Virus record (IMG/VR): IMGVR_UViG_3300025151_000028
Coordinates: 1-64,000 of that record
Strand: one strand, 5' to 3'
Origin: a virus
DNA length: 64,000 bases
Below are positions 25,542 through 34,224 of the stretch, one piece after another. The position numbers and the translations under genes are program-made. The notes under the pieces are model-generated. The model saw only the letters and a program-made list of their open reading frames with translations. It was not told the DNA's origin and made no database searches. Positions within the stretch are counted from its first letter, which is position 1, and each line of letters opens with the position of its first letter.

Positions 25542-26684
25542 TTAAGCAGCAGCAGTAGTTGTAGTTGTAATGCAAGTGTTGTCATCAGAAACTTGTCCTA
25601 AAGCATCTTCTAGGATTGGCTCAATCTTAGAAGCAATAGCACTTGTATCAGCATTAGGAACAGCAATGATTACAGTTGAGTCTTGGTGAATGTAATCTCC
25701 CCATTGATAAGCTGCCTTATCTAATTGGTTAAATCTAATGTAGTAGCTATCATAAACAACTCCATCAGTCACATAAGATTCAAAGTTCTCATTGTAGCCA
25801 CCCATTCTATATAGTGACTTTAAATATCCAGCTTGGTAGCTGTAGAAGTTCTTTTCTAATTGCTTGAATTCTTCAGATCCTCCAGAAGCATAAGATGCTT
25901 TTTGGACTACAGCAGAATTAGCAACGATATTACAAGCATCAGCAACAATAAAATCAGCAGTTGTAGCTGGTCCATCGTATACAAAAGTACTGAAGTACAT
26001 TCTGTCATACTCGAATGGGAATGCAGCAACATCACAAGGTTGACCATATTTAGTTAATGGTTTACCTTCGATTCTAAGTGTAGTTCCACCAACATTTTCA
26101 AAAGTAAAGAAACTGTTGAAAGAAACGTTGTCTGGATTATCTCCAGGAGCTTGTTGTTGTAATTTAGCAATTAAAGAGTTTATTAACGCATTAGTATCTA
26201 CGTCAGTACATACATCACCACCACACTCACAACATGGAGCATTTACAGTTACAGAACGTGTAAATCCATTGAAGTATAATGTATCAATGTAAGAAGAATG
26301 AGCACGTAATGTTAAAGTTACGATTTCACCACATTGTACTTTGAAGTCTGTTACATCAGTAATTTGATTAGCAGCAGTAGCACAACCTGATACTTTGTAC
26401 CATTCTGTTACATTTGAATTGCAGGAAGCACCAGCTGTTGGGCACCCTTTAATCTTGTCAGATCTTTTAGATCCTTGTAAATAAGTGTTTGCTCTACCTT
26501 GAGCGATGTAAATGTACTTTGCATCTGAAGCAGGGTTTGCTCCACCAGCAGCAGTTACAGTTGCATAATTTTGATCAAAGATTCCTACTTCACCAGCAGT
26601 TAAATCTTGAGTCGAACCAGAGCTAGGGACATCAGTTTGCCCTACTGGCACCACGAATAACGTGGTTAATGAAAAATCAGCCAT
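25542..26684 (-). CDS. Probable abundant virion structural protein with Thr-Ala tail
   Basis: 380 residues. An N-terminal beta domain (FSLTTLFVVPVGQTDVPSSG) contains Cys pairs (CCECGGDVC near 150). A second domain includes the segment FFTFENVGGTTLRIEGKPL, then a Tyr-rich stretch (YSYQAGYLKSLYRMGGYNENFESY). The protein ends in TTTTTAAA, a short version of the poly-Thr linkers. A strong terminator follows. In crAss-like phages a gene near here encodes an auxiliary capsid or major tail component; which one is unclear. Confidence 0.6.
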   Translation of the reverse strand: MADFSLTTLFVVPVGQTDVPSSGSTQDLTAGEVGIFDQNYATVTAAGGANPASDAKYIYIAQGRANTYLQGSKRSDKIKGCPTAGASCNSNVTEWYKVSGCATAANQITDVTDFKVQCGEIVTLTLRAHSSYIDTLYFNGFTRSVTVNAPCCECGGDVCTDVDTNALINSLIAKLQQQAPGDNPDNVSFNSFFTFENVGGTTLRIEGKPLTKYGQPCDVAAFPFEYDRMYFSTFVYDGPATTADFIVADACNIVANSAVVQKASYASGGSEEFKQLEKNFYSYQAGYLKSLYRMGGYNENFESYVTDGVVYDSYYIRFNQLDKAAYQWGDYIHQDSTVIIAVPNADTSAIASKIEPILEDALGQVSDDNTCITTTTTAAA

Positions 26685-26714
26685 TGTTTTATGATTTAAA
26701 GGTTAAAAATAATT

Positions 26715-27446
26715 TTATTCATTAGTTTGTATTCTGAATTGTGCACTTTGCACCGCACTAGCGTTTTCAGTATACATTGCAAGATTTTGAACTGTCAAAT
26801 CTAAAAGTTCATCTTCTAAATATGAAGCAAGCTCACAATCTTGATTAGTAGATGGATTTCCATCCATCATGACATAACCTGTTTTGTTAATATATACAGG
26901 ATATCTCATATACATTATGTAAATATCTTTGGGAGTAAATGTACCATCAGTATATATACTAATAGTGTTAGATGATATTGCATTCAACGTTTCTTGATAC
27001 TCAAAGCTAGGTTTGTAGTGATCATTATTAAGTAATAGAGATAAGTCTCCATGCTTACTTAAATCCTTGTTAATCCATATCTTACGATCTTTGCATTTAC
27101 CTTTATCAGCCAATATATAACTATCAACATAAAACATGTATTCAGGTTTTAGTGAAGTTAGATCAGCATCCCATTGATGTAGTTCGGTATTAGTTTCTTG
27201 TAGAGGTAGTGGTTGATTTGTAAAATCTATAACTAAATTTTGTAAATCTTCGTACCTTTTTTTAAAAGCATCAAACCCTAGTTTGTTAGGGATTGCAAAA
27301 CCATCAACTTTTTGTTTTATCAACTTAATCTGAGCCTCATTCAAAGCTAAGATCTTGTCTTCAAGTTGAATTTGTTGATGCTCGTTAGTTGATAGTTTAT
27401 TTAGTTTTTGGTCTATTTTGTATAATAAACTATCTACTGGTATCAT
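26715..27446 (-). CDS. Head-tail connector-like protein
   Basis: 243 residues. The N-terminal ~75 residues form long helices (LLYKIDQKLNKLSTNEHQQ, LKQKVDGF-type), with a beta-rich centre containing DPEYMF-like strands and a helical end (DELLDLTVQNLAMYTENASAV). That C-terminal helix resembles the one in the 241-residue gene at 12538-13263. It lies a few genes after the capsid gene, where crAss-like phages encode connector or ring components. No motif fixes the exact role. Confidence 0.5.
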   Translation of the reverse strand: MIPVDSLLYKIDQKLNKLSTNEHQQIQLEDKILALNEAQIKLIKQKVDGFAIPNKLGFDAFKKRYEDLQNLVIDFTNQPLPLQETNTELHQWDADLTSLKPEYMFYVDSYILADKGKCKDRKIWINKDLSKHGDLSLLLNNDHYKPSFEYQETLNAISSNTISIYTDGTFTPKDIYIMYMRYPVYINKTGYVMMDGNPSTNQDCELASYLEDELLDLTVQNLAMYTENASAVQSAQFRIQTNE

Positions 27447-27473
27447 TTATAAAAGAGTTTTAAAACTAGCCTC

Positions 27474-28442
27474 TTATACAGAAGCTAGTTTCTTTGTTTT
27501 CAACTTTTTTTCTAGAACTATTAAGTCTTCTTGATGATCTTCATCTACTAAATACTTTAATAATTCTTCTTCATCCATTGCTACTTCGTATTCACCTTCA
27601 TAGATTTTTCCACTTGGTTTAACTCTGTAGATTGAATGTTGAATAGCTTGTTTAATTAAATCTTTAATATGGAGTAAATTTTCTTTCATATCAGCAAATC
27701 TGTTAAATACTTCTACAGGATTTAATCCTTTAAAGCTTCCAGACTTAACTTCAGATTGTTTCAACATACTATCAACTTGGTTATATACAACTTCTTCTTT
27801 TGTCTCATCAGTTACAGGAAGTCCAAGTAGTCTTGCAACTTTCTTCTTCTTCTCAGGACTCATTGAGTCAAACTTGATAATAGCTTTGTTAATAAGCTGT
27901 TTTTTCTTGTAGACAATTGCATTTTCAATATCATCATTAACAATATAGAACTGTGTGTCTGCAGGAAATTCACCTCTTTCCCATGCTTGATAAGAAGATG
28001 CAACTGTTGGATGCACTCTTAACCATGCAAAAGCTAACTCTTGAAGAGGTTGAGTCAAATCAAAGAAGTTATCTCCATCTAAAAGTTTTACAGGTTGCAC
28101 ATGTAATGAATCATTTGCTCCTGTAGATAATGCATAGTTCCAGAATTTAGCTCTTGGTCCTAAGTCAATATCTCCTAAAGATGCTTGTAACTTATCTCTA
28201 AGTTCTGTAACACGCTCAATTTCTAGTTCTTTTTCAGTAGGATCTTGAATACGTTTAATGTATCCAGCAGTAGGGTCTAGCCCTGTTCTGTACTTACCGT
28301 CTAACTCTTTGTAAGGATATTTAAAAACTCCTGTTCCAGGAATTCTTGTCATCCCCATGTTAGCAAGATTACTATCCATCGTTTGCAATTGAGAACTGTT
28401 GTATTGTTTCTTGATAGTAGAAACTTTTCCTATTTTACCCAT
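27474..28442 (-). CDS. crAss-type conserved structural protein downstream of the capsid gene
   Basis: 322 residues. It starts GKIGKVSTIKKQYNSSQLQ and contains charged helices (PEKKKKVARLLGLPVTDETKEEV) and a C-terminal acidic/basic end (EDLIVLEKKLKTKKLASV). The segment LAFAWLRVHPTVASSYQAWERG is distinctive. It follows the major capsid gene after a 183-base structured gap, matching the position of a conserved virion protein in crAss-like genomes. I recognise no enzyme motif. Confidence 0.6.
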   Translation of the reverse strand: MGKIGKVSTIKKQYNSSQLQTMDSNLANMGMTRIPGTGVFKYPYKELDGKYRTGLDPTAGYIKRIQDPTEKELEIERVTELRDKLQASLGDIDLGPRAKFWNYALSTGANDSLHVQPVKLLDGDNFFDLTQPLQELAFAWLRVHPTVASSYQAWERGEFPADTQFYIVNDDIENAIVYKKKQLINKAIIKFDSMSPEKKKKVARLLGLPVTDETKEEVVYNQVDSMLKQSEVKSGSFKGLNPVEVFNRFADMKENLLHIKDLIKQAIQHSIYRVKPSGKIYEGEYEVAMDEEELLKYLVDEDHQEDLIVLEKKLKTKKLASV

Positions 28443-28538
28443 AATGTAGTTTAATTAATAATGTTATTGGTTTACTTTGTAGAATGCTCTGATTGAACAG
28501 GTAGAAACTTAATTCAGCATTCTTATGTCGAGAAGGGT

Positions 28539-28612
28539 GTCCCCTCTGAGGAGGGACAGTGTGGGATGAGGGGACTCTTCTCTGAGAAAGAGTTGACTAG
28601 GGAACAGTCAAC
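28539..28612 (-). promoter_or_regulatory. Hairpin cluster between capsid gene and next gene
   Basis: The 183-base gap (28443-28625) after the capsid gene is GC-rich for this genome. It holds a GTTGACT/AGTCAAC stem (28592-28598 with 28606-28612), an ACTCTT/AAGAGT stem (28574-28579 with 28588-28593) and a GTCCC/GGGAC stem (28539-28543 with 28553-28557). An 8-base pair GTCCCCTC (28539-28546)/GAGGGGAC (28568-28575) competes with the last two. No T-run follows, so it may attenuate, be processed or stabilise the capsid mRNA rather than terminate. Confidence 0.5.
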
Positions 28613-28625
28613 CGTAGATCTCTTT

Positions 28626-30179
28626 TTAGAACTGTGGAATCTCTTCGATAAGTACAGTTCTAGATAAATCCTCGATGAATACATCACAACGATCTTTCAT
28701 CCAGATTTCGTATCCTGGGAATTTATTAGCAGAGCTCATACCTTGAGACTTAGCAAAACCTAAGTGGTGACGAGTTCCATCAATATAACCCCAAGTCATA
28801 GAAGGTGCACCCTTCATACGTACCTCACGGATGTTGTTGATCATTGATCCATCAGACTGAGGAGAAACATCAAATACCATAAATACAGGAGTAGACTTTT
28901 TGTTTTGTCCAAATTCTAAGTTAGTTTGTGGTAAATCTAACTCTTTTAAGTGAACAAGTTCTACACGTCCAGTCTCACGAGTAACCATTGCATCAAATGC
29001 AAAGTTATAAGTGATAGACTGTCCTTCTCCTTGTAAGTATCTGTTTCCAGAATCAGCCATAAATGTTAATCCAGAGTTAAGTGCATCATCTTTAAGAGCT
29101 TGTTGGAATACATCGAATCCAGCCTCATTAGTGTACATTTTAACTCTACGATCTTTAACGTCTACTCGTCTATAGAATAAGTCTCCAAATACTGAACGAA
29201 TCAAGTTTGCAGAGAACTCACCTCTATTGTATTGTACTAAGTTTCCGTTATTTCTCATTCTGTGGTATACACCAGCAGAAGTTCTTTTTAATTCTTGTTT
29301 AGAACCGTTAGTCTTAACTGTTCCAGGCTTAGCCCAGATCATTCTCTTAACTTTCAATTCTAACATAGACTTACGCATCCAGAACTCAACGAAAGGCTCC
29401 CACTTAACATCATTACGAGTTAAAGGAAGTTGATTACGTCTTTGTGGAGCATATACTAAGATGTCTAATGCTTTACCTGAAGAGTCACGTAACATTTTGT
29501 CATCAGCCCATTCAGTAATTTTGTGCTCGTATCCATATGCAGAACCTAATGATTCAAACATAGTGATCTCTTCGCCTAATCTTGGAAGTCCTAATAAATC
29601 TTGGTCAAATTCTCCAATTGCAGCATCAACTAGTTCTAATTCGACACCAGTAGATAAGAAAGTGGAGCTTACAAAATCTACAGTTGGATTGTCACTTACT
29701 AATGTAAAAGTGTACAAGAATCCAGCATTCCAAGGCTGTGGATCTTTAATTACATAGAAACGTGGTCCATACTGACGAGTTCCTACAGATACGATAGCAT
29801 TTTTAGAGAATTCGTTAGTGTCAATTACTAATGTAAACTCTTGTCCATCGATACCTGGTTTAGCCATAGCAGCTGTTGAATCAGGAATGTCAATAATTTT
29901 TGGGAATTTGTAAGGTACAGCGATTTTCCATTTCCAAGCGTCACTGTTATTATCAATGTAATAAGGAGTGCTCTTGTTGATCATGTCAAGGAAATCATTG
30001 CTGTACAATGAAGATTGAGTATACAGACTGATAATCTTTTTATCATAGTCCGCAGGCTCAGTAGAGTGAAAAGACTCTAAGTGATTTGCGTCTGTTAGCT
30101 TTCCTACAGCACGCTTATCCATAGAAGCTACTCGTGCATAAGTAAAACCAGTTAGACCTGGGATTGTTTGAATTGCCAT
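28626..30179 (-). CDS. Major capsid protein, crAss-like
   Basis: 517 residues. It has the order and signature segments I associate with crAss-like major capsid proteins: AIQTIPGLTGFTYARVA at the start, SVGTRQYGPRFYVI..P.P.NAGFLYT near 130-155, and a C-terminal ALIVDRT-type end (EIWMKDRCDVFIEDLSRTVLI). Expected fold is HK97. No proteolytic prohead signature is evident. It lies after the acidic scaffold-like gene and is followed by a structured untranslated gap, consistent with very high expression. Confidence 0.9.
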   Translation of the reverse strand: MAIQTIPGLTGFTYARVASMDKRAVGKLTDANHLESFHSTEPADYDKKIISLYTQSSLYSNDFLDMINKSTPYYIDNNSDAWKWKIAVPYKFPKIIDIPDSTAAMAKPGIDGQEFTLVIDTNEFSKNAIVSVGTRQYGPRFYVIKDPQPWNAGFLYTFTLVSDNPTVDFVSSTFLSTGVELELVDAAIGEFDQDLLGLPRLGEEITMFESLGSAYGYEHKITEWADDKMLRDSSGKALDILVYAPQRRNQLPLTRNDVKWEPFVEFWMRKSMLELKVKRMIWAKPGTVKTNGSKQELKRTSAGVYHRMRNNGNLVQYNRGEFSANLIRSVFGDLFYRRVDVKDRRVKMYTNEAGFDVFQQALKDDALNSGLTFMADSGNRYLQGEGQSITYNFAFDAMVTRETGRVELVHLKELDLPQTNLEFGQNKKSTPVFMVFDVSPQSDGSMINNIREVRMKGAPSMTWGYIDGTRHHLGFAKSQGMSSANKFPGYEIWMKDRCDVFIEDLSRTVLIEEIPQF

Positions 30180-30205
30180 TTTATTCGTTTTAAATTATTA
30201 AATTA

Positions 30206-31495
30206 TTATAAAAACCATGAATTAGGTTTGGTCTTTTTGTTTGAAGCTTTAGAAGCTGACTTGCTCCTAGTTACTTGCCTAGCTACTTCCCCAAATAACT
30301 GATTGGACTTTTTAGTCACACCAGTTCTCTGTATAGTAGATAGGGTAGGATCTTTTTCTAATATCTTCATCAAAAGCCCCACCTTCACTTTCAGTTCATG
30401 GTTCTCAGGTCTTTTCAAATCTAAGATAGCACGATCAAAGTCAGTGAGATTTTCTCCAGCAGGAGTTTTCCACTTGTCTACTAATAGGAAGTCTTGTAGT
30501 TCGTTTGCTAAGTTAGGATTGATTGGAATACCATCAAACTCTTTTTCTTTTAGCTTGTCAGTTAAAATAGTCTGAACATTATTTATATATTGGTTCTTAA
30601 TAGCAACTTTTTGTTGTTGAACCTGTTCAGCCTCTTTATCTAGTTGTTGAAGCTTTTTAGCTTCATTCTTTACTAACACCTTATGATGTCTTGTAGATAC
30701 GGCTTCTAAATCACCGTAATTTTGTAATCTCTCGATTTCTTTACTTATGTCTTCTGGTTCAAATCCTTGATCAGCTAATGCTTGTTTCATTACTGATATT
30801 TGATTATTCTCTTTAGATAAGTCCATTTCACTAAAACTTACAATTTGATTGTATGTTCCGAAATACTCTTTAGGATCTACACCTTTTACAAAGATGGATT
30901 CAAAAGCCTGTTGGTAATCTTCTCCAAATTGACCAATGAAGTTTTGAACTATCTCAGATGCTCCTTTTTTCTTTTCAGCAGTAAATCTTTCTAGAAATTC
31001 TTCTGGAGTATTTATTGATACTTCTTCTTCCTCATTCTCTTTTGTAAAGACTCCTAAGTTGAACAAGTCATTAGCTAATGCAGTGAATTGACTTCCATCT
31101 ACCTGAGCTTCTTGTTCCTCTTCTTGAGACTCTTCAACTTTTTCTTCTTCAACTGTTTCCTTTTTTGCAACAGTTGTTTCTTCTTTTACTTCTTCTTCTT
31201 GTTCTTCTTCTGAATCACTTAAGAAGTCAGCTATCAAAGATTCTCCTGATTGTTTTTCTTCATCAGTTTTACCATCAACACTTTTTGGTGGTGTAATATC
31301 TTTACCTCTTGGAGGGTCATTATTTACTTCCTGTTTTGGAGAATCTATTTCATTTACTATAGGTTCAACATCGTCAGGATTACCTGAAGCAGTTTCTGGA
31401 GCAAGTAGATCATTCAACAATTGAGTATCTCCTGCACCAGCTTCAACAGTATCTTGAATACCGAAATCACCGAGTTTATCTAAATTATCAGACAT
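30206..31495 (-). CDS. Acidic scaffold-like protein preceding the capsid gene
   Basis: 429 residues. The first ~150 residues are disordered and very acidic (runs of Glu such as SEEEQEEEVKEETTVAKKE). The rest is helical, rich in Gln and Lys, and ends in a basic tail (RSKSASKASNKKTKPNSW). An acidic, helical protein placed just before the major capsid gene fits a scaffold. No protease motif is seen. A promoter-like site (31534-31564) lies 39 bases upstream of its ATG, so this gene and the capsid gene probably form a strongly expressed unit. Confidence 0.65.
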   Translation of the reverse strand: MSDNLDKLGDFGIQDTVEAGAGDTQLLNDLLAPETASGNPDDVEPIVNEIDSPKQEVNNDPPRGKDITPPKSVDGKTDEEKQSGESLIADFLSDSEEEQEEEVKEETTVAKKETVEEEKVEESQEEEQEAQVDGSQFTALANDLFNLGVFTKENEEEEVSINTPEEFLERFTAEKKKGASEIVQNFIGQFGEDYQQAFESIFVKGVDPKEYFGTYNQIVSFSEMDLSKENNQISVMKQALADQGFEPEDISKEIERLQNYGDLEAVSTRHHKVLVKNEAKKLQQLDKEAEQVQQQKVAIKNQYINNVQTILTDKLKEKEFDGIPINPNLANELQDFLLVDKWKTPAGENLTDFDRAILDLKRPENHELKVKVGLLMKILEKDPTLSTIQRTGVTKKSNQLFGEVARQVTRSKSASKASNKKTKPNSWFL

Positions 31496-31533
31496 ATGTA
31501 GTTGTATTTTGTTACGTATTTGGTTTACTTATG

Positions 31534-31564
31534 TAAAACTAAGTCAAGAGTATCTAATATCAAA
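31534..31564 (-). promoter_or_regulatory. Promoter-like site before the scaffold-capsid unit
   Basis: On the minus strand TTTG (31561-31564), a 19-base spacer and TAGTTTTA (31534-31541) match the Bacteroidota TTTG-N19-TAnnTTTG pattern in all but the last base. The 143-base gap (31496-31638) contains no gene. Its left end is 39 bases upstream of the ATG at 31495. Confidence 0.5.
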
Positions 31565-31638
31565 GTATATTTCATCCTTTCTTATAACTTTTTTGGATAA
31601 TATAGCATTAATATTTTCCCCTCTCCTAATTTAATTAA

Positions 31639-34224
31639 TTAGTTTTTCTTATTTCTACCTTTTGCATTTTCTTTTGCAACAGCAAGATCATTTGCTTGAT
31701 TGTCACGAGCTAATTTTATTTTCTCTCTTTCAATCTGTAATTTCTGCTGAGCTAAAGTATTTTTAGAATTTATATCAGCCATTTTGCTGTCATAATCCTT
31801 TTGAGCTTTTGTTTGCTGTGCAGCTAACTTTTCTATTTCTAATGCATCTGGTGAACCTGAAGCATCAAGATCAACACTTGCTCCACCTTCTTTAGACATT
31901 GCATTTATCATAGCAATCTCTTTCTTGTTTACACGATCTAGTTCGTTTTGTAAGTTTTCGTTAGCTTGTTTCTCTTGAGCCATTCTAGCAGCCTCTTGCA
32001 TCTGAGCTTGTGCAATCTGACCAGCTTGCTCTTGTTGTTTTTGTTGCAACTCCATCTGTTGTTGCTGTTGTTCAACTTGTCTATCTCTAAGATCTTTGAA
32101 AGTTTTCTTCATGTCTCTCATAGACTTAGTGCTATACAGTTCGATTACATCATAAAGTGTGCCACCGTTCTGAATAATAGCTTGAGACAACTGTCTAAGT
32201 TCATTAAACATTTGAGTATCTTCAGGTCTATTGGTTAAGAACACTTTTAAGTCACGAAGTTTCAAGTCTGATCCATTCACTTGAACAAATGCAGACTCTC
32301 CTTCGTTTGTTATATATGACAGGGTAGATTCTGGTTTAGAACTTTCAACATATAAAGATGCATCAATAATAGCTTGATAAAGTTGACCCATTACATACTC
32401 ATGAGCAATGAATAGAGGCTCTGTCTGAGAGTAACTTTGTGATAATGCTGTTTGTGTACCTGTGGCTGTTTCTGATGCAGCTATGGAGCCCATACGCTGT
32501 TTAGACATACCAATAAGTTCCCAACATTCTATCTTCATTTGTTGAGCTAGTGTATAACGAGCTTGTATCTCTTGTGTTCTTGTAAGATCCAGAGATGTAA
32601 ACTGGTTGAATGAGCTTGGACTCTTCAAGTTCTCTGGACTATCATCAACAAACACAACACCACGTTCACGAGCTTCCATTTCCCACATATCAAGTGCATC
32701 TTGTGCATCTCCATCTTTAGGAACAGGAATATGTCTAAGTGACATCAATTGTACCTTACCAACTTCTTTTTCTAGAAGCTTGTATAACTGATTCATACAG
32801 ACGTTATAAATAACTTGGAAAGGTTTCATTAGATCTACTAGAGATCGTGCCTCTGTGTTCTTTACTTCATACGTAGTACCTATAATTGGGCAATAGTTTA
32901 GAAGTTTATATGGCTTAACATGATAAATGTCTGGACCAATCTTAGTTCCTTGGTACCATTGGTTAACCCATCCCCATTCTAGAGATATTTGTGTAGGCAT
33001 ATCACCTGACTTGTATGTTTCATCTACAAGAGTTGATTGCTCATTACCTAATTCATCTGTATAAGTAAGTTTACCTATTTTTCTTTTAGATATCCAATAA
33101 CTTCTTATAACAACATATTTGTATCCAAATGAAGACACATTAGATGTAAGACCTAAAAAGTCTTGTAAGCCATCATTGTTCTCTTTCATCTCTGACTCAA
33201 TAATCATACGTGTTTGTAAGATTAATGGATCATATGTATCATAGTTTATAGAATCTATTCCAGGATCAACATTTGGATTACCAAGATTTGATTCTTGTAC
33301 ATCAATTAGTCCATAGTCTTGTAATGAACTTCTTAAATGATCAATCTCTTCTTTAGTTAGATCTGGAAAAGCTTCAATGATTTCTGAGATTTCCATAACC
33401 TCAACAGTACCAGCAGCATACGCTCCTTGTGATCTTCCTGTTGGGTCTGATATATATTTTTTATCTGGTGTTGTAAGAAACCAAGTGTTCTTTGGATTAG
33501 CCACCTCTATGTTAAATCCAAGCTTAGAGTTATCTTCATATATGTGGTAAAACTCTCTTGCAGATATTAGTAAATCTCTAAAAGCATCCTCTGACATTTC
33601 TTTTATGTTAAAGTCTGCTTTATTTGATGTAAGTGTGTGATTAGCCCACTTCTCAGCAACAGATGTATAACTGTCTAACTGATCTTTTACTTGCTCCATT
33701 GTTATTGCCTGAATATCTTCCATAGATACTTCTTGACCAGACATAGCAGCTTTTGCCATTACTTGTTGCTTAACTTGATTAATTACGTAAGCTTGTAATG
33801 TATCTGTCTTAAACTGTAACTCTTGAGCTTGACTATCATCATCAAATGCCTTAACTCTAAATGTGTCAGGACGTTTAGATATTTCACCTACTAGTTCATT
33901 TACAGGAGTGGTGATGATTGAATAGTGTTTTACATATGCAGGAAGATCAATGTCTTTCTCCAACATGTCTGTAAAACTTTTAACCTCTGGCTCATCAATC
34001 AAGAAATCTTCTTTTCTTAATATTCCTTTCATGAGATCATAGTTCTTTACAAACGTATCTCTATTTTTTACATATTCTGTATATGCTTTGTTTGCAAAGT
34101 AATCCATAGTATTCTTCACCCAACTATCATCTTTCTTCTGCTTCTCAGTTTTAAACTGGTCAGGAAATATGTTTAGGTAAGCATACTTGATATTGTCTTC
34201 TTTTGTATATCTTATAATTGCCAT
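31639..34224 (-). CDS. Portal protein, crAss-like
   Basis: 861 residues, directly overlapping the end of the terminase gene (ATG at 34224 shares a base with the previous stop). The middle contains the long stem and wing type segments of portals (YKVVIRSYWISKRKIGKL; ARYTLAQQMKIECWELIG). The final ~150 residues are Gln-rich coiled coil (EQQQQQMELQQKQQEQ). Position between TerL and the scaffold-like gene is decisive. It forms the dodecameric ring through which DNA is packaged. The long helical tail is larger than in many portals. Confidence 0.85.
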   Translation of the reverse strand: MAIIRYTKEDNIKYAYLNIFPDQFKTEKQKKDDSWVKNTMDYFANKAYTEYVKNRDTFVKNYDLMKGILRKEDFLIDEPEVKSFTDMLEKDIDLPAYVKHYSIITTPVNELVGEISKRPDTFRVKAFDDDSQAQELQFKTDTLQAYVINQVKQQVMAKAAMSGQEVSMEDIQAITMEQVKDQLDSYTSVAEKWANHTLTSNKADFNIKEMSEDAFRDLLISAREFYHIYEDNSKLGFNIEVANPKNTWFLTTPDKKYISDPTGRSQGAYAAGTVEVMEISEIIEAFPDLTKEEIDHLRSSLQDYGLIDVQESNLGNPNVDPGIDSINYDTYDPLILQTRMIIESEMKENNDGLQDFLGLTSNVSSFGYKYVVIRSYWISKRKIGKLTYTDELGNEQSTLVDETYKSGDMPTQISLEWGWVNQWYQGTKIGPDIYHVKPYKLLNYCPIIGTTYEVKNTEARSLVDLMKPFQVIYNVCMNQLYKLLEKEVGKVQLMSLRHIPVPKDGDAQDALDMWEMEARERGVVFVDDSPENLKSPSSFNQFTSLDLTRTQEIQARYTLAQQMKIECWELIGMSKQRMGSIAASETATGTQTALSQSYSQTEPLFIAHEYVMGQLYQAIIDASLYVESSKPESTLSYITNEGESAFVQVNGSDLKLRDLKVFLTNRPEDTQMFNELRQLSQAIIQNGGTLYDVIELYSTKSMRDMKKTFKDLRDRQVEQQQQQMELQQKQQEQAGQIAQAQMQEAARMAQEKQANENLQNELDRVNKKEIAMINAMSKEGGASVDLDASGSPDALEIEKLAAQQTKAQKDYDSKMADINSKNTLAQQKLQIEREKIKLARDNQANDLAVAKENAKGRNKKN

